Assembly: GCF_022581195.2 (NCBI RefSeq)
Contig: NC_061466.1
Span: 6,758,001-6,822,000, forward strand
Length of the DNA: 64,000 bases
Origin: Helicoverpa zea
Taxonomy: Eukaryota; Arthropoda; Insecta; Lepidoptera; Noctuidae
Direction: 5' to 3'
In this document: positions 11,285-21,090 of the stretch, piece after piece
Layout: every line of letters begins with the position of its first letter
Numbering within the stretch: position 1 is the stretch's first letter
Program-made: the position numbers and the translations under genes
The notes under the pieces: generated by a model
Told to the model about the DNA's origin: nothing
The model's input: only the letters and a program-made list of their open reading frames with translations
Databases searched by the model: none

Positions 11285-11453
11285 TTAATCTTGTATATCT
11301 CGTTAGATTGTTAAGCTATCTACTAGATATTAAGTAAGAATAGATATCTTATCTAAAACTTAAATAAACACTATTTTTTCTTGTTCTAAAGTTGAAGAAT
11401 AAAAAATCCACGGAAATGAAGATTTTATTGGACCTGTTGAAATTCACCCATAT

Positions 11454-11984
11454 GGGTCTCTGATGTGTCTGTAGTTAAATACTGACTAAGGACTCAAAAG
11501 ACTCTACACTGCAAGGACTGCACAAAACATTAACACTACAGCACCAATAAGACAAAATGTTCAACGCAATAAACGAATAAAAATATTGGGCTGTAATTTT
11601 GCAGCGTATGTCCATTGTCCGGCTCGTGACCAGGCTGGCAGTAAGCCAAGCTGTTTCTCTGCAAGCCACTGTAGCATCTGGACACCCATAGTTATACACG
11701 AATGTCCACATTAGAAATGAATCACTATGTGCGTGAGAAAACAATGGATGGACGACCCCTAATAATTATGTTAGAAAGTCATGGAAAACTTTCACTTTCA
11801 TAATTATAAAATAAATTATAAAAAAATGTACAGTAAAATTAGTTGGATTGACACTAATGCTTATGGTAAACAGGGTATGAGAAAAATTGCTACTTGATAA
11901 GGTATTGGCGTGGAAAGAAATCCTATTTAATAACAACTTGCTTAACAAAGATACAAAGTTAAGTGTATGAGTATATCTAAAAAT
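11454..11984. other. Spacer, nothing recognised
   Basis: The stretch at about 11585-11700 is GC-richer and on the minus strand gives a short open run (GVQMLQWLAEKQLGLL...) with a helix-like pattern. Stops lie close on both sides and no family is recognised. The rest is AT-rich. Confidence 0.3.
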
Positions 11985-12072
11985 AACTACAATATAAAAA
12001 AAAGGAAAATAGTAACACGACTAAAATGAGAAACGAGAAAGACGACAAGAAACTCTTTAAAAAATCAGCAAT

Positions 12073-15000
12073 GTGCATCGGCTATGTGAGAGAAAACTAA
12101 TAATGTTGACGAGAGCGGCCCGCCTACGCGCACGACTACCACCTCCGGGATCGTCGCTCAGCTCCGCCTCGCCGCCGCCGGACCCCGGACCACCAGTGAT
12201 ACCGGCGGCTGCAGCTGCGTCGAGCTCGAGCGACGAGTACTTCTCTCCGCCGACGTCGCCACCACCTGTACGTCGGCAGGGGAGACGCCGGCCACCGACG
12301 GGCTTGGGATCGGGGGACCATCAGGTCCCTAGCAGGGTCCCCGCTACCGGTGGTTGTGTGCAGCGCATGAGATGGACTCAGAAAATGAATGAGAACGTCA
12401 TGCGCGCATACTACGGGTCCACAGAGGGAGGAACTAACCTCACTGCGTACCGTGATAGGATGCTGTCTCTGTTCCAGGTGCTTGAGCCAGCCGTCAACGT
12501 ATCGGCCCAACGACTGTCGGATCAGGTGCGGGTTATCCAGCGCAATCACAGACTGGACGACGCCGCACTTGATCGGCTGCGCTTAGAGATGCTGAGCAGC
12601 CCTATGGTCACCACCTCGTCACAGGCCGCGGTGCCACCGCCACCTTCAGGCGGAGTCACGCCGCGGTCCAATCTCGTTGAACGGGATGAGGACAATAGGG
12701 TTGTAACGGTAAGTACTCAGTGCAACGAACGTGTGAGGAGTGCTCTGGAGGATGCGATTCAGGAATTTAGGTACTCACCCGTCGAAAACCGACCGCGACT
12801 ACCTCGCTTGCCTATGCACAGACAGAATAGGGCGTTGGTGTGTGCTCTGGATTCGCTGTTGGAAAAATATTTTGAAAACAGCGAAGACCTCCTTGATACA
12901 CACTCAATTATGTATTGCGCGGCTGTTGCTGCATGTCGTGTAGCTAATGTCAAATTCCCTGACAGTAACAGAGCTACACGACCAAAATCAGCGGTACCAG
13001 CTTGGCAGTGCAGGATTGAGCGTCGTATCGAGGGGGCCAGAGTACTCATCGGCAAACTATATTGCTTCAGGGAGGGTAATACCCGACCACGGGTGATGCG
13101 CTTTGTGAGACGTGCATTCATGGGGACTGGACTCAGTCCTCATGAATATATGCTGCGTATCGCGGAGCGCATCGACTTCCTGAAGCAAAAAGTCTGTGCA
13201 TGGGCTAGCCGTATTCGAAGGTATAAACGACGGGTAGAACGTTACACCCAGAATCGTATGTTCCAGAGTGATCAAAGATGGGTATATAGAACTTGGGAGC
13301 GACCTGAGCAATACGTGATGGACGGGAGCCGGCCGGATGATGGTGCCACAAACACGTTTTGGCGCAACCTCTGGTCGACGCCCGTATTTCACGAGGAGGG
13401 TGACTGGACACGTGATGTTGAACGGAAGTGTGAACAAATACCAGAAATGGAGGAGGTCAATATTACCTCCTCCGACGTAGCCTGTGCAGTTCGTCCGATG
13501 CAAAACTGGAAATCACCAGGACCGGATGGACTGCACAATTTCTGGTTAAAGTGGCTGCAAAGTTCACACCCCTGTTTAGCATCACAGTTTCAGTCATCCT
13601 TAGAAGCCGGGTCGCTCCCACAGTTTCTAACAACAGGAGTTACCCATCTGCTCCACAAATCAGGCAGTACCGCGGAACCCAAAAATTATAGACCGATCAC
13701 TTGTTTACCGACGGTCTATAAACTTCTTACATCTATTTTGAGATTAAAAATAAACCAACATATTGAAAAATATTCAATTATGTCAGTTTCTCAAAATGGA
13801 TGTAAGAAGGGGTCCCGTGCTACTAAGGAGCTGCTCCTCACTGATATGGTCATCAGCCAACAGGTTCGACGATCCCGAAAGAATTTGTCGACATGTTGGA
13901 TAGACTATAAGAAGGCCTACGACTCGGTCCCCCATGCATGGCTTAGGAGGGTACTGGAGTTGTATAAAATAAATACAACTCTACGCGCCTTTCTTGCGTC
14001 ATGTATGGAGCAATGGAGAACGGTTCTTCACTATCCAGGATGTAGACAAATTGAAGGGACCGGCGATCCTATTAAGATCGAGCGGGGAATATTCCAGGGT
14101 GACAGTTTGAGTCCACTTTGGTTTTGCCTGGCCTTGAACCCTTTGAGCACATTGCTAGAGGGTTCGGGGCTGGGCTATCCTTTGCGGAGAGGGGGTCAGG
14201 TTATATCCCATTTGCTTTATATGGATGATCTGAAACTGTTTGCCACTACAGAACTGCAGCTGATGAAGCTACTGAAGATCACTGAAAATTTCAGTAGTTG
14301 CATCAGGATGGAGTTCGGTGTGGACAAATGTGCAGTCATGCATGTAAAGCGAGGGGGAATTGTGGAATCTGAGGGAGTACAACTCTCAGATTCCATAAAC
14401 CTGAGATCACTCTCCGCAAACGATACATATAAATACTTGGGTATGGCGGAGGGGTTAGGCATCAATGTGGCTGTCATGAAACAGTCATTACGGGAGCGTT
14501 TCTTTGGCCGCCTGAATAAGGTCCTAAAAAGTTCCTTATCAGGCGGCAACAAGGTTCGCGCCTATAATGGTTGGGTCATGCCAGTCCTGATGTACTCCTT
14601 CGGCATACTCAAATGGACTCAAACTGAATTGGATACCTTGGATAGGAGAGTCCGCACACTGCTGACCGCAGAACGAATGCATCACCCACGATCGTCGGTG
14701 ATGAGACTGTACATCCCACGGAAATGTGGAGGCCGAGGCTTTTTAAATGCAAAGACGCTCCACAACCGTGAGGTGTGCAGTCTCAGAGAATATCTTCTCA
14801 AAAGCGACGTGGGTATGCATCGTGATATGGTAGCAGTGGACAAAGGACTCACCCCGCTATCGTTGGCAAATGAGAACTGGCGCAGACCTGTGGTACTAAC
14901 TACCCATGATCGCAAGGAGGTATGGCAGAGCAAACAGCTACACGGACGCTTCTTCGGGGCTCTTCATGGTCCCGATGTAGACTTCAATGCGTCCGTATCT

Positions 15001-15702
15001 AGGCTACGCTTCGGTGACTTGTTTGGAGAAACCGAAGGGTTTGTATGTGCAATTATGGACGAAGTTATCCTTACGAATAACTACCGGAGATATATCGTGA
15101 AAGACGGGACGGTTGACATATGTCGGGCATGTCACCATCCGGGTGAGTCTATCAGACATATTATATCTGGTTGTTCTCGTTTGGCTAATGGTGAATATTT
15201 GCACAGACATAACCAAGTGGCCAAGATTATCCACCAGCAGCTTGCTCTGCAATACAACCTTGTAGACCTTGAGGTACCGTACTACAAGTATGCGCCCGAC
15301 CCAGTTCTCGAAAAGGACCATATCACGTTGTACTGGGATCGATCTATCATCACTGACAGGACTATTGTAGCCAATAAGCCTGATATTGTGGTGATAGATC
15401 GATCAGCGCGCCGCGCGATGATAGTCGATGTCGCCGTTCCGCATGACGAGAACCTTGTGAAAGCTGAGAAAGAGAAACAAATAAAGTATCTCGACTTAGC
15501 GCACGAGGTTGTCGCCATGTGGAGTGTCGACACGGCTGTTGTTGTGCCGATTGTCGTTACGGCCAATGGTTTAATAGCCAAGAGCCTCGACGAACACCTC
15601 AGGAGGCTCTCGTTGGGCGGCTGGATCAAGGGACTGATTCAGAAGGCAGTACTCCTTGATACGGCACGTATTGTGAGGAGGTTTCTGTCTCTGGGACCCT
15701 AA
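12073..15702 (+). CDS. Retrotransposon polyprotein: Myb-like DNA-binding, reverse transcriptase, zinc knuckle, restriction-like endonuclease
   Basis: 1209 residues with no interruption. The N-terminus (about 1-95) is GC-rich and Pro/Ser/Arg-rich. A MRWTQKMNENVMRAYYGS segment at 99-175 looks like the helical DNA-binding region of R4/Dong-type proteins. Reverse transcriptase runs from about 478 (WKSPGPDG), with DYKKAYDSV (Asp611) and the YMDD active site at 716-719. A C-x2-C-x8-H-x4-C knuckle lies at 1017-1034. The C-terminal restriction-like endonuclease shows KPD (Asp1104), DVAVP (Asp1119) and a following Lys-rich KY motif. It would nick the target and prime cDNA synthesis. All key residues are present, so activity is plausible. 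The alternative start at codon 11 (12103) cannot be excluded. Clade assignment to R4/Dong rather than another endonuclease-type clade is inferred. Confidence 0.9.
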   Translation: MHRLCERKLIMLTRAARLRARLPPPGSSLSSASPPPDPGPPVIPAAAAASSSSDEYFSPPTSPPPVRRQGRRRPPTGLGSGDHQVPSRVPATGGCVQRMRWTQKMNENVMRAYYGSTEGGTNLTAYRDRMLSLFQVLEPAVNVSAQRLSDQVRVIQRNHRLDDAALDRLRLEMLSSPMVTTSSQAAVPPPPSGGVTPRSNLVERDEDNRVVTVSTQCNERVRSALEDAIQEFRYSPVENRPRLPRLPMHRQNRALVCALDSLLEKYFENSEDLLDTHSIMYCAAVAACRVANVKFPDSNRATRPKSAVPAWQCRIERRIEGARVLIGKLYCFREGNTRPRVMRFVRRAFMGTGLSPHEYMLRIAERIDFLKQKVCAWASRIRRYKRRVERYTQNRMFQSDQRWVYRTWERPEQYVMDGSRPDDGATNTFWRNLWSTPVFHEEGDWTRDVERKCEQIPEMEEVNITSSDVACAVRPMQNWKSPGPDGLHNFWLKWLQSSHPCLASQFQSSLEAGSLPQFLTTGVTHLLHKSGSTAEPKNYRPITCLPTVYKLLTSILRLKINQHIEKYSIMSVSQNGCKKGSRATKELLLTDMVISQQVRRSRKNLSTCWIDYKKAYDSVPHAWLRRVLELYKINTTLRAFLASCMEQWRTVLHYPGCRQIEGTGDPIKIERGIFQGDSLSPLWFCLALNPLSTLLEGSGLGYPLRRGGQVISHLLYMDDLKLFATTELQLMKLLKITENFSSCIRMEFGVDKCAVMHVKRGGIVESEGVQLSDSINLRSLSANDTYKYLGMAEGLGINVAVMKQSLRERFFGRLNKVLKSSLSGGNKVRAYNGWVMPVLMYSFGILKWTQTELDTLDRRVRTLLTAERMHHPRSSVMRLYIPRKCGGRGFLNAKTLHNREVCSLREYLLKSDVGMHRDMVAVDKGLTPLSLANENWRRPVVLTTHDRKEVWQSKQLHGRFFGALHGPDVDFNASVSRLRFGDLFGETEGFVCAIMDEVILTNNYRRYIVKDGTVDICRACHHPGESIRHIISGCSRLANGEYLHRHNQVAKIIHQQLALQYNLVDLEVPYYKYAPDPVLEKDHITLYWDRSIITDRTIVANKPDIVVIDRSARRAMIVDVAVPHDENLVKAEKEKQIKYLDLAHEVVAMWSVDTAVVVPIVVTANGLIAKSLDEHLRRLSLGGWIKGLIQKAVLLDTARIVRRFLSLGP

Positions 15703-15822
15703 CCACCGGTACCTTGGACCCTGTGCCCGATATCGGTGGCAACTTATTTTTTATATTTTTAAATGTTTTTTATTTTTATATTTAATATTTAAAAATGTAA
15801 ATTATATGCTTGAAAATAAATA
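15703..15822 (+). other. 3' UTR of the R4/Dong-like element
   Basis: Begins with an ACCGGTACC...CCGATATCGGTGG stretch able to form a hairpin, then runs of T and TATTTAAAAAT, and ends at the AATAAATA next to the right target duplication. Confidence 0.55.
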
Positions 15823-15833
15823 AACTACAATAT

Positions 15834-18800
15834 CAGCAAGCGGTCACTTTTGTAACATTCAGAAAAGATCCTTTTCATCTTTATGAAAAGCCGTATGAAA
15901 TTGCTAAAGTGCGTACCATACTTAGTTTGTATTAGTCTGCCAAGATTTCAGGCTACGCTCGGAGAACATATTAGGCTCAGAATTTCTCTGAAGATAGATC
16001 TCAGATTACCTGTATAATATGATACAACTAGTAAATATATTGGAATTTAATAAATTAATGCAGAATTATTAATGTATGTTTATGTTTTGTCTAAATTAGT
16101 TATAGACTTTGACGGCCTTTTAAATAGGTATATCGCTTAGTTTAAGAGGCTTAGTAAGTACCTGTAGGTACAAGGTTTTAATAATACATCACGTAATTTA
16201 TCGATCTTATATGATATAAATTAAAAAATGTAATCATGTTATCAAATCTTGCAATCATTGTAATGAGTCAGTGACCATAATCTAGATTTCTTTTGTCCAA
16301 ATAAATGATCGTCGGAGCTTAATTAGACTTGGTAGCGGCTGAAGTAATTATCCTTGTAACACAATATTACATTATTTTCTCGGCCCACACAAAAACATTT
16401 TTGGTACTAATAAATCATCATTTAGTTCGGACTTACGAGAAAACCGATTTAGACAATATAATGTTACGAGATGATAGTGGCGATCCCACACTTACTGAAT
16501 TTATTTCGTCTATCTATGTAGTACTTCAACAAAGAGAATGGACCGTTTTTCCCCCAAATGGATTTTTCTTCGAACCCATTTTTACTCAAGATTAAACTGC
16601 CCGAAATATCCCTAGTTCATGAAATTGGGCAATAACTTTAGGGTATGATAGAGTTTTAGGCGTGGTTAGAATTGATATGTCTGTGTTACTGCGTAAACAT
16701 GAAAAAAGTAATTTTATTAAATTAAGAATATCGAACAATATCTGTAGAAATATTTTTTTAAATAAATTCTCTAAAGAGTGGTGTCGATGTCCGTATTGAT
16801 ATAATTTAAACTCCTTAAATTACCCACGAATCTGTAAATATTTACAAGACGACGTAGGTATGCAACAAGACTAAAAATGTTACTAGAAACCAGAACAAGC
16901 GAGCAAAATTTTACCATAGCCTAAAAAAAAATATGAAAATTTTGATTTACTGTTTTCTACTTCCACTTTGTTTACGTGAAACATTGAAGTAAGCGTAATA
17001 TTGTATTAGCTACAGAGTAAATTAACGGCAGGTGGCGGCCAAGTCGTAGTTAATCCGGAATTTGTAGGAATAAGTAACGCTAACTGGCTCCGATCCAACG
17101 CGGGGAATATTGGGTAACTGGTCGGAATATTGGGACCGCTTCATCACTATGACTTGTGTGTACGTACTTCTACATAACTGAATTAAGTTCTAACTTGTAC
17201 TGTCGATTCTTGTTACCGCACACATTACTATAGGGCGACGAAAGTGCTTTTCGGGTGAAAGGTTACCGCCCTCATACTTGATCGGATATTTCATGCTTTT
17301 ATCCAATTAAATGACCATTTACGGATATCAATGGATAATTTCGTAATATGTACCTAAAGGGCGTTTCATATTCTTTATTCAAAACACTTTGAATTATGAT
17401 AATAATTGACCGAACGATTCACGTCATAAACACTCCTTATATATTACTCTGAAGCACGCGATGCATATAAACATAATCAAAATCATTCAATTAATAGCCA
17501 TTAATGTTACGAGTATATATCGATAAGTGTGTTAGACTAATTACATTAGATTCCGACTTCAATTAAGTAAATTATCTTGGGACTGCGAATTCCAGGAGAA
17601 ACATACTATGTTGAATAAATATGCACGTTTCGTGTAGCGCTTGTTTTTTTTATTAATTATGTTTATGTAATCTGATTTGTGTTTTTCTTAATCATATTAA
17701 AACCTGAAATGAATTTTAAATGCAAGTATCTTTGTGAAAAACAATTGTAACTTGTTTTAACGAGCAATATATTGTGAACAGCTACAAATCTTTGTACAAC
17801 AAGAAAGATAAAGCCGGCGAGACATTTTAAACGTTTTTCAGTACATCCAATATCCCTTGGACTGCTTTTGTTTGCGAGGAAACTTAGTAGACGCATTGTC
17901 TGCTCGTTGCATTTAAAAATACAATACGCGATATTATAGTGAGGGGTCTTGAGAACTAGCTGCCTCACAAGAAATGTGTAGGTGTTTACAGAAGAAGGTT
18001 ACAAAGTACATAGTTTTTTTCCCAGTAATTACGACGGTATGACGCGTGGATTTTAAAGAAATTTGAAATTAATGTAAAACAAATAAATAATCGTATTGTT
18101 AAGCTGCACCGCACAGTTGGCTTTTAAAACATTTTCCAATAGTTTAGTAATATTTTTCAACACAAGTCCTAAATATTCATGCACCAGCAATATGTTTACA
18201 ACCCTATCGCTATACCTAGGTACATATTGACAACAGACTTCCGCGAACCGTATTTTAGCGCAGTTTTTTTCCGTTTTTCGTTAGTGCAGCGCGCAATAGT
18301 ATTTTTAAATAAATAAACGCAATAACTAATAGTCGGCAGTGGTTCGCTTGCTCCGTGTCTGGCACTTGGCCAGACATAATGGGCCGACTTGGCTGTTTGG
18401 CCGCGATTATTTCAACTAGATAAATTTTACGCTCCTTAAACGTAAGGACGTGCAAAGTGGACGGCTTGTTCAGATTGTCTTTAGATGTTTGTTGTGTACT
18501 TGTGATAGAGGGGGCTTACAGGTAAACATAATTGATTTAAGTCCCTTAGTAATCCACAAACAAAGGCCATGTAAGAGCTTCATGTGATTTAACAAAGTGC
18601 GTGTTTTTGATGTAAAGATTTAAGATCCTTCTATTGTCAATCTTGTTTTTTTTTTTTGTCTGAAGTTACTTCAAAACTCAATTTAGAAGATATTAAATAC
18701 TTCTAGACAAAACGGAAACTTGCACGATTATTAGACTAACAAGATAAGAAAATTTTGTCCTCTTTCATTATGGGGCGTCTTATCTTTCAGCTTTTCACGG

Positions 18801-19365
18801 AATGAGCCGTCACCGCGATCAGTGCTGACCTTTCGATTATATTATCGTTTCACAAAATTTAGATTAGGATCACGCGCCCCCTCTTCGGTAACAGAGCATT
18901 CTGTGTCCTTAATACCGTTGGTAAATGTCGCCTGGCAGTTCGCCAAACACCCCGATAATTTACCATCGATGTGCTGCATGCAAATTTGAGGTCTAATCCT
19001 TATTTTTCATTTAAACCGTTCCATTCACTCTTTGCAGCGGGTTTAAATAGATGAGCGAGATTTTCCCCGATTGACTTTCGCGTGTGGTTTGTTTTTAAAG
19101 GCTAATATGATTGAAGTGGGTTTTTATAAGCTTTATTGGGTTATTGATGGATATAAAGTCTATGAAAAAACTGTGAAAAATCGCGTTATTGGCCGCGTTT
19201 TTAAACGGTTTTATTTAGCTTACCCCGTTTGTTTTATTTATTCATTCTTGGGTCAAATTTAGTAATTCAAATTTCACCCTCTTCCTGTCAACCGATTAAT
19301 CTGAAATTTTGTATACACCTTTAATTCCGATGACAATACACTATAGTAATATCAATAACATTGTA
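15834..19365. other. Gene-free spacer, nothing recognised
   Basis: AT-rich, all frames closed. Somewhat GC-richer patches at 17030-17160 and 18780-19030 have no coding signal and might be host non-coding elements. Confidence 0.45.
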
Positions 19366-20270
19366 AATCCAATATGGCCGCCGGCACAAAATGGCGGATA
19401 ACGTAGATTTTATCAATCCCATCAATATGGGTATCAAATGAAAGGGCTCAACAAGCAGAATACAATATACTATAAAAAATTGAAATCCAAGATGGCGGCC
19501 GCTACAAAATGGCGGATAACGTAGGTTTTATCAATCCCATCAATATGGTATCAAATGAAAGTTCTCAACCAGTAGAATACAATGTACTATATAAAATTAA
19601 AATCCAAGATGGCGGCCTCTACAAAATGGCGGATAACTTAGGTTTTATAAATCCCATCAACATGGGTATCAAATGAAAGGACTCAACAAGTAGAATACAA
19701 TTTACTATAAAAAATGAAATCCAAGATGGCGGCCGCTACAAAATGGCGGATAACGTAGGTTTTATCAATCCCATCAATATGGGTATCAAATGAAAGTTCT
19801 CAACCAGTAGAATACAATGTACTATATAAAATTAAAATCCAAGATGGCGGCCTCTACAAAATGGCGGATAACTTAAGTTTTATAAATCCCATCAACATGG
19901 GTATCAAATGAAAGGTCTCAACAAGTAGAATACAATTTACTATGCAAAATTGAAATCTAAGATGGCGGATAACGTAGGTTCTATCAATCCCATCAATATG
20001 GGTATCAAATGAAAGGGCTCAACAAACAGAATACAATATACTATAAAAAATTAAATCCAAGATGGCGGCCGCTATAAAATGGCGGATAACGTAGGTTTTA
20101 TCAATCTCATCAACATGGGTATCAAATGAAAGGTCTCAACAAGTAGAATACAATTTACTATGCAAAATTGAAATCTAAGAAGGCCGCCGCTACCAAATGG
20201 CTGATAACAATTTTTTATCAATCCCACCAATACGGGTATCAAATGAAAGGGCTTCACAAGTAGAAAACTG
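19366..20270. repeat. Tandem array of eight ~118-bp units with ATGGCGG cores
   Basis: Units start with AATCCAAGATGG-like sequence at 19366, 19484, 19601, 19718, 19836, 19954, 20054 and 20172, so the period is 117-118 bp. The unit at 19954 lacks 17-18 bases (GGCCGCTACAAAATGGC-like), giving a 100-bp step. Units at 19601 and 19836 share CCTCTAC and TTATAAATCC variants, while 19484 and 19718 share CCGCTAC and TTATCAATCC, so the array grew partly as ~235-bp dimers. Most units carry two ATGGCGG words. Confidence 0.92.
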
Positions 20271-20617
20271 TCAGTAACTCCAGCGGGGCCCAACAGGGCC
20301 AAGGCCTGCCTGGGCTGCGAGATTGTTCGAAAGAGTTACCGCGGCCCTGGTACATAAAAGGCCTACGACGGAACAAAACGGTTTCTAGTCAAGAGTCTGA
20401 CACTCCCTCACCGCTGCTGACCCACAGCAGGAGAGGTCGTGGGATGTGATGATTTTTGGGGTTGTTAAAAAAAAAAGTATCTGGAAGGGCTATGTATTGA
20501 GGAATTAGATTGTAATAAATTGTCAGGTAAGAGACCGTGTAATAATGATACACTAAATGAATTAGATAGAATGAGGAATATTCGGTACGCATTTTCATTA
20601 AATACTAAAAACTAGAA
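20271..20617. repeat. Repeat-like linker between the array and the inverted repeat
   Basis: A GC-rich first part (20275-20450) contains GTAACTC and GAGTTAC in inverted order, an AGGCCTGCCTGGGC stretch and a poly-A run at 20466-20475. It resembles dispersed moth repeat sequence, but no family can be named. The remainder is AT-rich. Confidence 0.35.
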
Positions 20618-20762
20618 AATAAAAAATCGGTAAAAAAACTTTTAAGTTAAACGGTTTTATCTTATGTGCACTGAAAACTAGAAAATAAAAAAATAGTTAC
20701 TTACCTGTCAACCTACGTAGGTGGTCCCGGTCATATTAAACTAAAATAAAAACGTGGGGCCC
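20618..20762 (+). repeat. Left arm of a 145-bp inverted repeat
   Basis: Runs from AATAAAAAATCGG to CGTGGGGCCC and is the near-exact reverse complement of 20946-21090. It contains the palindromic CCTACGTAGG word and a GTGCACTGAAAACTAG segment. A 183-base spacer separates the arms. Confidence 0.92.
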
Positions 20763-20945
20763 CTGTGAAATCCTACCTATGGCAAAGCATATCTTTATAC
20801 TTTGGTAGATCATGAGCTCGGCGTTCGCTGGTGAAGCCGCTACGGCTGATTATTGATTGTCAAAATCTCCAGTTACGATTATAGTAAGTCGATGCAATCC
20901 ACACCTATTATACCTCTAGAAGAAAGTACTACAGCAATAGTTAAT

Positions 20946-21090
20946 GGGCCCCACGTTTTTATTTTAGTTTAATATGACCGGGACCACCTACGTAGGTTGA
21001 CAGGTAAGTAACTATTTTTTTATTTTCTAGTTTTCAGTGCACATAAGATAAAACCGTTTAACTTAAAAGTTTTTTTACCGATTTTTTATT
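20946..21090 (-). repeat. Right arm of the 145-bp inverted repeat
   Basis: Reverse complement of 20618-20762, with equal length and few if any differences by eye. Together with the spacer it forms a 473-base fold-back structure. It could be a foldback or MITE-type element, or the terminal repeats of a larger element; no coding capacity lies between the arms. Confidence 0.92.

Larger units (their letters stand above)
9966..11453. mobile_element. Probable non-autonomous TIR element with internal CATTGCCGTGG repeats
   Basis: A 15-bp perfect inverted pair bounds the segment: ATATGGGTGAATTTC at 9966-9980 and its complement at 11439-11453. Both ends continue inward with similar sequence (CCGGGACCAA against AACAGGTCCAA). 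The outer ATAT may be a target duplication, leaving GGGTGAATTTC as the true end. Inside are about fourteen CATTGCCGTGG-like words in both orientations, a CA microsatellite and an RTE tail. No transposase frame is present, so it would be mobilised in trans. The superfamily is not recognised. Confidence 0.55.
11985..15833 (+). mobile_element. Full-length R4/Dong-like non-LTR retrotransposon with target-site duplication
   Basis: The direct repeat AACTACAATAT occurs at 11985-11995 and 15823-15833, immediately outside a short 5' leader (about 77 bases) and a 3' UTR ending in an AATAAA at 15815-15820. This matches target-primed reverse transcription of a complete copy with an 11-bp target duplication. 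Insertion is next to a TAA-rich run, as reported for Dong of silkworm. One long frame fills the element. Confidence 0.75.

Noticed and set aside
11475..11744. 89-codon minus-strand frame and an alternative GVQMLQWLAEKQLGLL frame
   Set aside because: Stops close on both sides, no recognised domain, and no splice signals that would make it a supported exon.
12136..12549. 137-codon minus-strand frame
   Set aside because: Antisense shadow of the GC-rich 5' part of the R4/Dong-like polyprotein.
16329..16595. 88-codon open frame (MVAAEVIILVTQYY...)
   Set aside because: No recognisable motif, AT-driven composition, no splice or promoter context; length is within chance for this base composition.
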